A stretch of DNA of 56,843 bases from Cohnella ginsengisoli (GTDB lineage Bacteria > Bacillota > Bacilli > Paenibacillales > Paenibacillaceae). The translations under genes and the position numbers were made by a program. The notes beneath the pieces are model-generated. The model saw only the letters and a program-made list of their open reading frames with translations. It was not told the DNA's origin and searched no databases. Position 1 is the first letter of the stretch, and each line of letters starts with the position of its first letter. Below, piece by piece: positions 44,085 to 51,723 of the stretch. The DNA lies in contig NZ_JAPDHZ010000005.1 of the NCBI RefSeq assembly GCF_029525555.1, positions 1-56,843 of the forward strand, read 5' to 3'.

Positions 44085-44945
44085 ATGAAACCGAAGGTAT
44101 GGCTCAAGTCGCCGAAAGGAAACGTACTGCTCATCCTGCTCGCGTTCCTGGGAATCGCCTCCGCCGCTTCCCGTGAATGGGATGGCGTGAAGAATGCCCT
44201 GATTGCGGTCGCATCGGCAGTCGCTTTCGACGCCGTCTGCTGTCTGATCGAGCGAAGGAAACGAATTTTTCTCGACGGTGCATTCATCACAGGTTTGATC
44301 GTCGCCTTGATTCTGAGCCTTACGTCTCCATGGTACGTCGTTGCGGCAACCGTCGCCGTATCCATTTTGTCCAAGCACTTGTTAGCTTACCGGAAAAAGC
44401 CGCTGTTCAACCCTGCGACCTTCGGATTGCTTTTGTCCGTTCCTATTTTTCATGCGCAGCAAAGCTGGTGGGGAGCGTTCGGGGATTTGCCGGTTTGGCT
44501 CTTGCCCGTCGTTCTGATCGGCGGCTTCTGGGTGACCAACCGGATTCAGAAATTTCCCCAAGTGTTCTCTTTCGCGGTCGTGTATCTTCTCGCGCTATTC
44601 GTCCTGGCCTCTGGCATACTGCCTATTCACGCTGAGAGCTTGCGGACCGGCGGCTTTTATGACGCGCTGAGACCGCCTTTTATCAACGCAGCGCTGTTTT
44701 TTGCCATGCTGATGCTGACGGACCCGCCGACTTCACCTGCCAAAACGGCTGATCAAGTCTTATTCGGAGTGATTGTCGGCGCTGCTGGCTCCGTTATCTA
44801 CGGGCTGTTTGGAGGGCTGATCTATTTGTACATCGGATTGCTGGCCGGCAACGTTTATCAAGCGTTAAGATTCAAGTTTTCAAAGCGACCGACGAGAGCA
44901 GCGCGTCCCGAACCTGAAATTCAAACTCATCGCTATTTAAGCTAA
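44085..44945 (+). CDS. RnfD/NqrB-like membrane electron-transfer protein
   Basis: A 286-residue protein with about eight to ten membrane helices of the NQR2/RnfD family. F-N-P-A-T-F-G-L-L and M-L-T-D-P-P-T-S-P-A-K-T are the recognisable family motifs, in which NqrB/RnfD bind flavin. It starts with a basic K-P-K-V-W-L-K-S-P-K-G-N cytoplasmic leader. Only this subunit is encoded here, not a full Rnf or Nqr complex, so it probably links a cytoplasmic donor to the FMN-binding protein outside. Stand-alone RnfD-like/FMN_bind/ApbE sets are known from flavin-based extracytosolic redox systems. Confidence 0.82.
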   Translation: MKPKVWLKSPKGNVLLILLAFLGIASAASREWDGVKNALIAVASAVAFDAVCCLIERRKRIFLDGAFITGLIVALILSLTSPWYVVAATVAVSILSKHLLAYRKKPLFNPATFGLLLSVPIFHAQQSWWGAFGDLPVWLLPVVLIGGFWVTNRIQKFPQVFSFAVVYLLALFVLASGILPIHAESLRTGGFYDALRPPFINAALFFAMLMLTDPPTSPAKTADQVLFGVIVGAAGSVIYGLFGGLIYLYIGLLAGNVYQALRFKFSKRPTRAARPEPEIQTHRYLS

Positions 44946-45025
44946 TTTAAAGCTTGTTTCTATATACTCGCAGTCAAGCATTCGATTCGAAAGCTCGCAG
45001 AAAACAACCTTGGAGGGATCGACGC

Positions 45026-45256
45026 ATGGCATTATACACGAGAGTTGACCAGGATACTTGCATTGCTTGCGGAGCGTGCGGCGCCGCGGCGCCCGAACTT
45101 TTCGATTATGACGACGATGGGTTAGCGATGGGCATTTACGAGAACGACCGTAACCGAGGGGTAACGGCCATTCCCGGGAGTTTGTATGACGATCTTCAAG
45201 ATGCCCTTGATGGATGCCCAACCGATTCGATCAAAAGCAGCGACCACTCCTTCTAA
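45026..45256 (+). CDS. 4Fe-4S ferredoxin
   Basis: A 76-residue monocluster ferredoxin of the Bacillus Fer type. Cysteines are in C-I-A-C-G-A-C and in D-G-C-P-T-D-S-I, giving CxxCxxC...CP. Acidic surface (Y-D-D-D-G). TTGGAGGG lies 8 nt before the ATG. It is 80 nt after the RnfD-like gene and ends at a long terminator, so it is probably in the same operon and a candidate cytoplasmic electron donor to it. Confidence 0.9.
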   Translation: MALYTRVDQDTCIACGACGAAAPELFDYDDDGLAMGIYENDRNRGVTAIPGSLYDDLQDALDGCPTDSIKSSDHSF

Positions 45257-45292
45257 AACAGGACGTAGTCGATGATTCAGCAAAGACCAGGA

Positions 45293-45332
45293 TACGAATA
45301 ATGCCCCGTCCAGGGACGGGGCATTATTCGTA
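45293..45332 (+). terminator. Long hairpin terminator
   Basis: A perfect 18-bp stem (TACGAATAATGCCCCGTC and its complement) with a CAGG loop, 37 nt after the ferredoxin stop. The T-run is weak (TATATTC), but the stem is unusually long. Confidence 0.72.
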
Positions 45333-45344
45333 TATTCTAAGTAA

Positions 45345-45427
45345 GTCATTTTCTCCGGGAGACGGCGATCGACTTTTGGAGCCGGTAGACAACTCTTTCA
45401 GTTTTGCGAACAGCATAGGGGACGGAT
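45345..45427. repeat. Left copy of direct repeat (3' end remnant of YheC/D-type ATP-grasp gene)
   Basis: About 80 bp, roughly 75-80 percent identical and same orientation as 52874-52960. On the minus strand it spells decayed M-L-F-A-K-L-K-E-L where the intact gene has T-L-F-A-K-L-K-D-R. It supplies the last codons of the adjacent phosphatase gene. The two copies bracket the sulfur island. Confidence 0.7.
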
Positions 45428-46219
45428 CGTGTCGCCAAGGCTGTTTAATTCCTCCAGAGATAACCTCGCAACCACATCAAATCCCTTTCCGCGTCCACGG
45501 GGTCTCACGACAACAGTTCCCATATCAGAAATCGGACCGAGTCCTACTCCTGCCGGGAAGCTGTGAAAAATCATAACTTTATTGCTCCCCTTGGGCGGTT
45601 GCTCTTCCAGCTCCTCATTAAGGTTATTCAGTATTCTTGCTTGTTCCATCTGATCCAAATTTCCGCTCAAACGATAAATATCATAACCTAACGGATCGAC
45701 CTTAATATTTCCTGTTTTGAAGGCTAAAGCAGCGGTTTCAATCGCTCTGCAAAATGGACTGGCCTGAATAGGAGCAGCAACCGGGATCCTTAATTTTTGA
45801 AAGGCATCTCCATACAAGACGGCTTGCATTCTTCCCAAAGCGGAGAGATTCCGCTGGGTCGTACAATCTTGAAAGCTTAAATTTGCTTGGTCCGTGCCTT
45901 CAGTGGCTTCCCCATGTCTGGAATAGAAAATGTAGCCGCCTTCTCGAAGCGAATTTAATAATGCGCGTTGAAATGATCTTGCATGTCGGCCATCATTTTG
46001 CATTGAAAAATCGGTTTGGTAGGCTGCTCCCGTTTCTAAGGAAACGATAGCGTAACGATGGGCTATTGCTTTATTCAAAGATTGCTGACTGGCGTAGTGA
46101 TGGAATAGTGCCGGATGGCTTGCAGCGGCAAGCTTTAAATGCCCGAATAGGTCTGCTTGTTGAAAGTGGTGCGACGCTAATTGTGCAGAATGTATGATTG
46201 GTTTAGTAGGGTATGTCAA
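45398..46219 (-). CDS. Histidine phosphatase family protein
   Basis: A 273-residue protein with the phosphoglycerate-mutase-like catalytic R-H-G-E at residues 101-104, and S-P-F-C-R-A-I-E-T-A with the second Arg. The N-terminal 90 residues are not recognised. The final part lacks a clear second catalytic His motif, though M-I-F-H-S-F-P-A-G-V-G may carry it. The last 10 residues (T-I-R-P-L-C-C-S-Q-N) are encoded by the repeat remnant, so the C-terminus looks like a fusion created at the island junction. Divergent from the sulfur operon. Confidence 0.75.
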   Translation of the reverse strand: MTYPTKPIIHSAQLASHHFQQADLFGHLKLAAASHPALFHHYASQQSLNKAIAHRYAIVSLETGAAYQTDFSMQNDGRHARSFQRALLNSLREGGYIFYSRHGEATEGTDQANLSFQDCTTQRNLSALGRMQAVLYGDAFQKLRIPVAAPIQASPFCRAIETAALAFKTGNIKVDPLGYDIYRLSGNLDQMEQARILNNLNEELEEQPPKGSNKVMIFHSFPAGVGLGPISDMGTVVVRPRGRGKGFDVVARLSLEELNSLGDTIRPLCCSQN

Positions 46220-46309
46220 AAATATCGCTCCTTTAGTTTAATGCCACAGCCATAAAGACATATATAATGTATGCGCCATGGTGTAGGAGTGTCTTTTTTT
46301 TCGACGAGG

Positions 46310-46352
46310 TTGACAAAGAGGCGTCTCGTCGTTAATATACCTATAGGGGTAT
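46310..46352 (+). promoter_or_regulatory. Promoter with CstR-type operator 1 upstream of yrkF
   Basis: Consensus sigma-A promoter: TTGACA 46310-46315, 17-bp spacer, TAATAT 46333-46338. The operator ATACCTATAGGGGTAT (46337-46352) overlaps the -10 and initiation region. The same 16-mer recurs at 50009-50024 and, with two changes, at 50563-50578 in front of the repressor gene. Confidence 0.75.
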
Positions 46353-46423
46353 AGGTAATGGTTTGATATATTCTGAATTGTTCGCCACAAGTAACAAGGA
46401 ACAAATCAAAGGAGGTTCTTGCA

Positions 46424-46999
46424 TTGTCCGTTATTCACGCGAATCAAACGCTTGATTGCAAAGGTCTTGCTTGCCCAATGCCGATCGTGAAAACGAAGAA
46501 GGCGATGGATCAGCTTGAAGCGGGCCAGGTCATTGAAGTTCAAGCAACGGATAAAGGCTCGCTTGCAGATATCCAAAGCTGGGCGAAAAATACCGGCCAT
46601 CAGTATCTGGGAACGGTAGAAGAGGGAGAGGTACTGAAGCATTATCTACGCAAATCCAGTCCGGGCGAAGTTAAGGAAGAGAGAAAACATCCCGATGTGG
46701 TTACGAATGAAGTCTTGTTAGCAAAGCTGGCAGCTGGTGAAAACGTAAAGATACTCGATGTGCGGGAACAGGCGGAAAATGTCTTTAACCGCATTCCGGG
46801 CGCCATCTCCATTCCGCTGGGCGAGCTCGAGAACCGCATCAACGAATTGAAGCCGGACGACGACATTCATGTCATCTGCCGCACGGGTACCCGCAGTGAT
46901 CTTGCCTGTCAGCTGCTGACCGAGAAAGGCTTCAAAAACGTGACAAATGTAGAACCGGGGATGTCCGGATGGACTGGACCAACGGAAAACAACCATTAG
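46424..46999 (+). CDS. yrkF: TusA-rhodanese fusion sulfurtransferase (YrkF-like)
   Basis: A 191-residue two-domain persulfide carrier. Residues 8-76 are TusA-like with the C-P-M-P active Cys in K-G-L-A-C-P-M-P-I-V-K. Residues about 90-190 are a rhodanese with the active loop C-R-T-G-T-R-S. It would pass sulfane sulfur between low-molecular persulfides and partner proteins. The start is TTG 46424 with AAAGGAGG 8 nt upstream. First gene of the operon yrkF-dsrE-yrkH-yrkI under operator 1; same architecture as B. subtilis YrkF. Confidence 0.92.
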   Translation: MSVIHANQTLDCKGLACPMPIVKTKKAMDQLEAGQVIEVQATDKGSLADIQSWAKNTGHQYLGTVEEGEVLKHYLRKSSPGEVKEERKHPDVVTNEVLLAKLAAGENVKILDVREQAENVFNRIPGAISIPLGELENRINELKPDDDIHVICRTGTRSDLACQLLTEKGFKNVTNVEPGMSGWTGPTENNH

Positions 47000-47037
47000 T
47001 TATACAAAACTAATTACACAAAACGGAGGTTACCAAC

Positions 47038-47433
47038 ATGAGTACGAAAGTGGCCATTATCGCAAGCAACGGCGGTTTGTTCGACGCCTACAAGGTATTC
47101 AACATCGCAACGGCTTCAGCTGCAACGGATGCCGAAGTGGCGATCTTTTTCACCTTCGAAGGGCTTAATTTGATTCACAAGCAGGCGCATCATCAATTGC
47201 CGCTTCCGGCAGGAAGGGAACAAATCGCCGAAGGCTTCAAAAACGCAAACATTCCTAGCATCCCCGAGCTTGTCGCAATGGCACAAGAACTGGGCGTCAA
47301 GATCATCGCCTGCCAAATGACGATGGACGTCATGAACCTGAAAAAAGAAGATTTCATCGATGGCATCGAAGTCGGCGGAGCGGTCACGTTCCTGGATTTC
47401 GCCAAGGATGCCAACGTCTCGCTGACTTTCTAA
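47038..47433 (+). CDS. DsrE/DsrF-family sulfur-relay protein
   Basis: A 131-residue DsrE/F/H-like fold protein. V-A-I-I-A-S-N-G-G-L-F-D near the start and A-E-V-A-I-F-F-T-F-E-G are the family beta strands. A conserved Cys lies in I-I-A-C-Q-M-T-M-D-V-M, the expected sulfur-accepting position. Similar to YrkE-type and peroxiredoxin-family-like proteins annotated in sulfane-sulfur clusters. RBS GGAGG lies about 9 nt before the ATG. It sits between the TusA-rhodanese and the dioxygenase, so it probably relays persulfide. Confidence 0.88.
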   Translation: MSTKVAIIASNGGLFDAYKVFNIATASAATDAEVAIFFTFEGLNLIHKQAHHQLPLPAGREQIAEGFKNANIPSIPELVAMAQELGVKIIACQMTMDVMNLKKEDFIDGIEVGGAVTFLDFAKDANVSLTF

Positions 47434-47455
47434 AAACAAAGGGGGGAAACGTAAG

Positions 47456-48604
47456 ATGGAGGCCACAACCGGATTGAGCATCATGACGGCCAAGGAACTC
47501 ACCCAAATCGTCCTGGCCCACGAAGAACTGTTCATTCTCGACGTTCGCAACGAAAGCGACTTTAACGACTGGAAAGTCGAAGGCGAAAGCATCGATATCG
47601 TTAATATTCCTTACTTCGACCTGCTGGACGGCGTTGACGATGCGCTGGACAAAATTCCGGACGGCAAAAAACTGCTCGTCGTCTGCGCGAAGGAAGGCTC
47701 CTCGAAATTCGTGGCGGAACAAATCGTCGAAGCGGGCCGAACTAACGTGCAATACCTGGAAGGCGGCATGAAGTCGTGGAGCGAGCACCTGGAGCCGGTG
47801 AAGGTAGGCGAGCTCAATGGGGGCGGATCGTTGTACCAGTTCGTTCGGATCGGTAAAGGCTGCTTGTCTTATATGGTCGTCTCGAATGGCGAGGCTGCCG
47901 TGATCGACACGCTGCGCATGACGGATGTATTCGAGCAATTCGCCAAAGCGCAAGGCGCTCAAATCAAGCATACGCTCGACACGCACCTGCATGCCGACCA
48001 TATCTCCGGCGGACGCAAGCTGGCAGAGCAAACCGGCGCCACCTACTGGCTGCCGCCGAAGGATGCAGGCGAAGTGACCTTTGCCTATGAGAAGCTTGAG
48101 GAAGGTCGGAACATCACGGTTGGCAACACGACGATTCGGATTCAGCCGCTCTACTCGCCGGGCCACACGATCGGGAGCACGTCGTTTATCGTGGACGACC
48201 AGTATCTGCTGACCGGAGATATTCTGTTCATCGAGTCGATCGGCCGTCCCGATCTCGCAGGCAAAGCCGAGGACTGGGTGAGCGATCTGCGTGAAACGCT
48301 GTACAGCCGTTATAAGGGATTACCGCAGGATCTGTTTGTCCTGCCGGCTCATTTCGGCAAAGTAACGGAGCTGGGTGAAGGCGGCAGGGTGATGGCGAAG
48401 CTGTCCGATCTGTATCGCAATAACCCCGGCCTGAACATGAAGGAAGAAGATGCGTTCCGCCGAGCGGTAACGGAAAACCTGCCGCCGCAGCCTAACGCCT
48501 ATCAGGAAATCCGCCAAACGAATATGGGCAAAATGAACCCAAGCGAAGACGAGCAGCGCGAGATGGAAATCGGTCCGAACCGCTGCGCCGTGCACGATCG
48601 TTAA
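47456..48604 (+). CDS. yrkH: Rhodanese-persulfide dioxygenase fusion (YrkH-like)
   Basis: A 382-residue fusion. Residues 5-115 are a rhodanese (active loop C-A-K-E-G-S-S). Residues 125-345 are a metallo-beta-lactamase-fold persulfide dioxygenase with T-H-L-H-A-D-H-I-S-G-G near residue 177, S-P-G-H-T-I-G-S, T-G-D-I-L-F-I and A-H-F-G. A 35-residue tail holds N-R-C-A-V-H. Persulfide dioxygenases oxidise glutathione/bacillithiol/CoA persulfide to sulfite. Domain order (rhodanese first) is the reverse of staphylococcal CstB, and matches B. subtilis YrkH. Confidence 0.92.
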   Translation: MEATTGLSIMTAKELTQIVLAHEELFILDVRNESDFNDWKVEGESIDIVNIPYFDLLDGVDDALDKIPDGKKLLVVCAKEGSSKFVAEQIVEAGRTNVQYLEGGMKSWSEHLEPVKVGELNGGGSLYQFVRIGKGCLSYMVVSNGEAAVIDTLRMTDVFEQFAKAQGAQIKHTLDTHLHADHISGGRKLAEQTGATYWLPPKDAGEVTFAYEKLEEGRNITVGNTTIRIQPLYSPGHTIGSTSFIVDDQYLLTGDILFIESIGRPDLAGKAEDWVSDLRETLYSRYKGLPQDLFVLPAHFGKVTELGEGGRVMAKLSDLYRNNPGLNMKEEDAFRRAVTENLPPQPNAYQEIRQTNMGKMNPSEDEQREMEIGPNRCAVHDR

Positions 48605-48617
48605 ATAAGGAGGAAAA

Positions 48618-48848
48618 ATGATGAAAGCAGATCTTGTTCTAGATACGAAGGGAATGGCTTGCCCGATGCCGATCGTGAAGGCGAAGAAGGCGCTCGACGG
48701 TCTCGCCCCGGGCCAGATTATGGAGGTACAATCCACGGATAAAGGATCCGTGAATGACTTTCAAGCGTGGGTCAAGCAAACGAAACACGAGCTTCTTAGC
48801 TATAAGGAAGAAAGCGGCATTTATAAATTCTTTGTGAAGAAGATCTAA
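48618..48848 (+). CDS. yrkI: TusA-family sulfurtransferase (YrkI-like)
   Basis: A 76-residue single-domain TusA with K-G-M-A-C-P-M-P-I-V-K, nearly the same N-terminal sequence as the TusA domain of the yrkF product, suggesting duplication. The terminal Y-K-F-F-V-K-K-I strand is normal. AGGAGG lies 6-9 nt before two adjacent ATGs (48618, 48621). It ends just before a terminator and closes the first operon. Confidence 0.92.
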   Translation: MMKADLVLDTKGMACPMPIVKAKKALDGLAPGQIMEVQSTDKGSVNDFQAWVKQTKHELLSYKEESGIYKFFVKKI

Positions 48849-48861
48849 TGGCTCTAAAGGG

Positions 48862-48893
48862 AATAAGCGAACACATCGGCGTGTTCGCTTATT
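48862..48893. terminator. Intrinsic terminator, possibly shared
   Basis: AATAAGCGAACAC and GTGTTCGCTTATT form a 13-bp stem with an ATCGGC loop. Ends yrkI on the plus strand, and overlaps the stop codon of the convergent small gene at 48889-49062. Confidence 0.82.
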
Positions 48894-49062
48894 TCAACTC
48901 GTCGTAAACAATCGTTACGCCGAGCGTGCAGTAGCTTTCTTCTTTATAGTGACCCTGCGGGCAGGCTTTGGTGCAGCACGCTGCATTGCTTACCGCTTGT
49001 AGCCTGTCATCGCATACCGGGCATTTATCTTCAAATAAAGCCAGGACCTTTCTTAACACCAT
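48889..49062 (-). CDS. Small cysteine-rich protein, 57 aa
   Basis: An intact small frame on the strand opposite to the sulfur operons. It reads M-V-L-R-K-V-L-A-L-F-E-D-K-C-P-V-C-D-D and has seven Cys, in C-P-V-C, A-A-C-C-T-K-A-C and E-S-Y-C. GAGGTG lies 2-5 nt upstream of the ATG at 49062. The C-x2-C and C-C-x3-C pairs suggest a zinc ribbon or a metal/sulfur-binding site. No family recognised. Its location inside the sulfur island is the only functional hint. Confidence 0.6.
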   Translation of the reverse strand: MVLRKVLALFEDKCPVCDDRLQAVSNAACCTKACPQGHYKEESYCTLGVTIVYDELK

Positions 49063-49170
49063 TACACCTCATTCCACATGCGTTTAATCGGTTTTATTAT
49101 ATCCCTTTTTCGATTATTCGTATATGGCTTACATGAAACTCAGTGCCTAGAAAATCAAAGGAGGAGGCCG

Positions 49171-49963
49171 ATGGACGTTCTGCTATATATTGTTATGATT
49201 GTGCTCGGTTTGGTGGGATCCTTCTTTTCCGGCTTGCTTGGGATCGGCGGGGCGATCATCAACTATCCCTTGCTGTTATATATTCCGTTGCTATTCGGCG
49301 TCGCTCATTTCTCGGCGCATGAAGTGTCTTCGATAAGCATGTTTCAAGTTTTTTTTTGCTTCGCTCGCGGGCGTATTGGCGTTTCGGAAAAAAAGCAAAA
49401 ACGGCCCTTCGGTCGTACACAAGGGGCTTGTCCTGTATATGGGCAGCAGTATCCTTGTAGGAAGTCTGATCGGCGGATTCGTTTCCGGCATGTTGAACGG
49501 CGATGTTATTAATCTGATCTACGGTATCCTTGCCGTGCTCGCGGTCATCCTTATGCTCATTCCGCGGAGAGGTACGGAAGAGGCGGGTACGGATCAATTG
49601 CGCTTCAATAAATGGATTGCGGTAGTCGCCGCTTTTGTGGTAGGCATCGTGTCAGGTATCGTGGGAGCCGGCGGCGCGTTTATACTCATCCCGATTATGC
49701 TGACGGTTCTTAAGATTCCGACACGCACGACAATCGCCTCTTCGCTCGCCATCGTCTTTATATCGGCGATTGGCGGCGTCATCGGAAAAATCACCGGCGG
49801 CGATATTCCGCTGTGGCCAACCGTGTTCACCGTTATCGGGAGTCTGATCGGTGCGCCGCTAGGCTCGAAAATAAGCGCCAAAATAAACGTGAAAGTGCTG
49901 AGATACGGCTTATTTGTATTGATAGCCCTCACCGCTGTTAAGGTTTGGTCGACCATCCTTTAA
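49171..49963 (+). CDS. yrkJ: TauE/SafE-family sulfite/sulfur exporter (YrkJ-like, frameshifted)
   Basis: About 263 residues and eight membrane helices. The two internal-repeat signatures are G-L-L-G-I-G-G-A-I-I-N-Y-P-L-L and G-I-V-G-A-G-G-A-F-I-L-I-P-I-M, typical of TauE/SafE. Such proteins move sulfite, thiosulfate or sulfonates; next to a persulfide dioxygenase, sulfite export or thiosulfate uptake is plausible. A T9 run at 49349-49357 has one T too many; removal gives Q-V-F-F-A-S-L-A-G-V-L-A-F-R. The ATG at 49171 follows AAAGGAGGAGG. Confidence 0.9.
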
Positions 49964-49980
49964 AGCGCATCCGATAGGGG

Positions 49981-50024
49981 TTGTAATTCTTTTTTCAAAC
50001 CTTGTATTATACCTATAGGGGTAT
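49981..50024 (+). promoter_or_regulatory. Promoter with CstR-type operator 2
   Basis: TTGTAA (49981-49986), 18-bp spacer, TATTAT (50005-50010), with ATACCTATAGGGGTAT at 50009-50024 overlapping the -10. Identical to operator 1 over 16 bp. Drives the DsrE-type gene at 50057. Confidence 0.68.
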
Positions 50025-50056
50025 AAGTATAGAGATGAAAGGCGGGTTTCATTATA

Positions 50057-50530
50057 ATGGCAGATCAATCGACGATCGTGCTGTTCAGCGGCGATCTGGA
50101 TAAAGCAATCGCGGCGTTTATTATTGCGAACGGTGCGGCAGCCTATGATCATGAAGTGACGATCTTCTTCACCTTCTGGGGTTTGAATGCACTCCGCAAG
50201 GACGAGGTGGTTAAAACAAATAAAGGCTTGCTTGAGAAGGCGTTTGGCTGGATGATGCCGCGCGGCGCCAAGAAGCTGGGCTTATCTAAAATGAACTTCG
50301 CGGGTCTTGGTCCCCAGATGATCAAGCATGTCATGAAGAAACACAACGCATTGACGTTGCCTCAATTGATCGAGCTTGCACAAGAGCAGGGGGTAAAGCT
50401 TGTGGCTTGTACGATGACAATGGATCTGCTCGGCCTGCAGCAGGAAGAGTTAATCGACGGTTTGGAATATGCAGGCGTAGCCGCGTATCTGGGTGATGCG
50501 TCGAACGGCAAGGTCAATTTGTTCATTTAA
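50057..50530 (+). CDS. yrkE: DsrE/DsrF-family sulfur-relay protein (YrkE-like)
   Basis: A 157-residue DsrE-fold protein: I-V-L-F-S-G-D-L-D-K-A-I-A-A-F at the N-terminus, V-T-I-F-F-T-F-W-G-L-N-A-L, and the conserved Cys in V-A-C-T-M-T-M-D-L-L-G. It is longer than the DsrE-type gene at 47038 by a central M-M-P-R-G-A-K-K-L-G-L-S-K-M insert, as in YrkE. It has its own operator-controlled promoter and is followed by operator 3 and the repressor gene. Confidence 0.9.
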   Translation: MADQSTIVLFSGDLDKAIAAFIIANGAAAYDHEVTIFFTFWGLNALRKDEVVKTNKGLLEKAFGWMMPRGAKKLGLSKMNFAGLGPQMIKHVMKKHNALTLPQLIELAQEQGVKLVACTMTMDLLGLQQEELIDGLEYAGVAAYLGDASNGKVNLFI

Positions 50531-50562
50531 TCGGTGTCGATATTTATTTTTTGCTCTATACT

Positions 50563-50578
50563 ATACCTATACTGGTAT
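50563..50578 (+). promoter_or_regulatory. CstR-type operator 3, autoregulatory
   Basis: ATACCTATACTGGTAT, 14 of 16 identical to operators 1 and 2 and keeping the outer ATACC/GGTAT dyad. It overlaps a -10-like TATACT at 50557-50562. It lies 21 bp upstream of the repressor gene, so the repressor controls itself and the genes after it. Confidence 0.65.
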
Positions 50579-50598
50579 GACTGAGAGGAGCAGATAAG

Positions 50599-50868
50599 AT
50601 GGAATACAATTACACGGATTCGATGAAAACGCGCCTTCGCCGAATTGAAGGTCAGATCCGAGGCGTGCTGCGGCTGATGGAGGAAGGACAGTCCTGTAAG
50701 GACGTCGTAGCGCAGCTGTCAGCCGTTCGCAATGCCTCGGACAAGGCTATTGCACAGATCGTAGCGGAAAATCTGCATCAGTGTATATTGGCTGAGCAAG
50801 CCGCCGGCAATCAAGATACCGGAAAAATGGTACAAGAGGCCGTCGAGTTGTTAGTGAAGAGCCGTTAA
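50599..50868 (+). CDS. cstR: CsoR-family persulfide-sensing repressor (CstR/YrkD-like)
   Basis: An 89-residue DUF156 protein. M-K-T-R-L-R-R-I-E-G-Q-I-R-G is the DNA-contacting N-terminal signature. Sensor cysteines are Cys33 (G-Q-S-C-K-D-V) and Cys62 (N-L-H-Q-C-I), with the same 29-residue spacing as Cys31/Cys60 of S. aureus CstR. At the position four residues before Cys62, copper-sensing CsoR has His; here it is Asn, arguing against Cu(I) and for persulfide sensing through a sulfur bridge. First gene of the third operon, behind operator 3. Confidence 0.9.
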   Translation: MEYNYTDSMKTRLRRIEGQIRGVLRLMEEGQSCKDVVAQLSAVRNASDKAIAQIVAENLHQCILAEQAAGNQDTGKMVQEAVELLVKSR

Positions 50869-50916
50869 TCGCACACTTGGCCGGTTGATAAAACCATGAA
50901 TAAGGAGAGAGACCAT

Positions 50917-51240
50917 ATGGCATTCAAGATTCCAAAGACATCGACGCCGCAGGATGTGGCTGACAAGCTGAACAAGGGGGAGAAGCTAAATCTGCTTGAC
51001 GTTCGTGAGCCAGATGAGTGGGCGGCCGGTCATGTCGAAGGTGCCAAGCACATTCCGCTGGGCCAGCTTACCGGACGGATGCATGAATTGGACCCGTCGA
51101 AAGAGACCATCGTGATCTGCCGAAGCGGCAATCGGAGCGGCCTGGCTTGCGAATTGCTCAGCGAGCAGGGATTCGACGTTGTGAATATGACCGGCGGACT
51201 GAACGCTTGGACGGACAAGCTGGTATCTCTAACGCTATAA
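50917..51240 (+). CDS. Single-domain rhodanese sulfurtransferase
   Basis: A 107-residue cytoplasmic rhodanese: L-L-D-V-R-E-P-D-E-W-A-A-G-H, H-I-P-L-G-Q-L, and an active loop C-R-S-G-N-R-S with the nucleophile Cys. The last helix N-A-W-T-D-K-L is typical of PspE/GlpE-type proteins. AAGGAGAG lies 6 nt before ATG 50917; the longer frame from 50896 has no RBS. Follows the repressor by 48 nt, hence co-regulated. Likely a thiosulfate or persulfide sulfurtransferase. Confidence 0.9.
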   Translation: MAFKIPKTSTPQDVADKLNKGEKLNLLDVREPDEWAAGHVEGAKHIPLGQLTGRMHELDPSKETIVICRSGNRSGLACELLSEQGFDVVNMTGGLNAWTDKLVSLTL

Positions 51241-51306
51241 AATAACCACGAACTGCGGCAGCTGCGTCATCGATCAGCTGCTGCAGCGCTGTAGAGAGGA
51301 CTTCAT

Positions 51307-51723
51307 ATGATACTCTTGTCTGTCCTTGCCGGGGCTGTGATCCTGTGGGTCCTGCACGGGTATTTGCCCGTTCCTTCCCTCTATAATGTGCACGGCATTG
51401 AATGGGTGGATTCAAATCAAAACAATCCAAATGTGAAAATACTCGATGTAAGGGATGCGTCGGACTATCTGGAGCGACATGTTCCCGGCTCGATCAATAT
51501 ATCACTCGGACGCCTGCCTTATGTGTGGCATAAAGAGCTATCCCAGGAAAACAAAGTTGTTATATTGTCCGCAAGCCGTTATCAGCGCAATAAAGCCGCC
51601 CGCATCTTGCATAAGCGCGGTTTCCGGCAACTATATGCGGTAAAAGGTCATGTTTTTATGCCGACAGGCAAACGATCCAATGCGGAAGGGTGTGGATGTT
51701 TTGGACATGGGTACAATCATTAA
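51307..51723 (+). CDS. Membrane-anchored rhodanese-like protein lacking the catalytic Cys
   Basis: A 138-residue protein: N-terminal membrane helix (2-20), then a rhodanese domain (I-L-D-V-R-D-A-S-D-Y, H-V-P-G-S-I-N-I-S-L-G). The active loop reads V-I-L-S-A-S-R-Y-Q-R, with Ser where the nucleophilic Cys should be, so classical sulfur transfer is unlikely. The C-terminus instead ends E-G-C-G-C-F-G-H-G, a possible metal or persulfide site. RBS AGAGAGGA. Overlaps the next rhodanese gene, so the two may form an active/inactive pair. Confidence 0.8.
   Translation: MILLSVLAGAVILWVLHGYLPVPSLYNVHGIEWVDSNQNNPNVKILDVRDASDYLERHVPGSINISLGRLPYVWHKELSQENKVVILSASRYQRNKAARILHKRGFRQLYAVKGHVFMPTGKRSNAEGCGCFGHGYNH

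Noticed and set aside
44085..44945. A complete Rnf or Nqr ion pump
   Set aside because: Only one NQR2/RnfD-type subunit is present; the other subunits are absent from the window.
48862..48893. Considered as a CstR operator because of its dyad symmetry
   Set aside because: It is a 13-bp hairpin right after a stop codon, with no ATACC/GGTAT halves; a terminator fits better.
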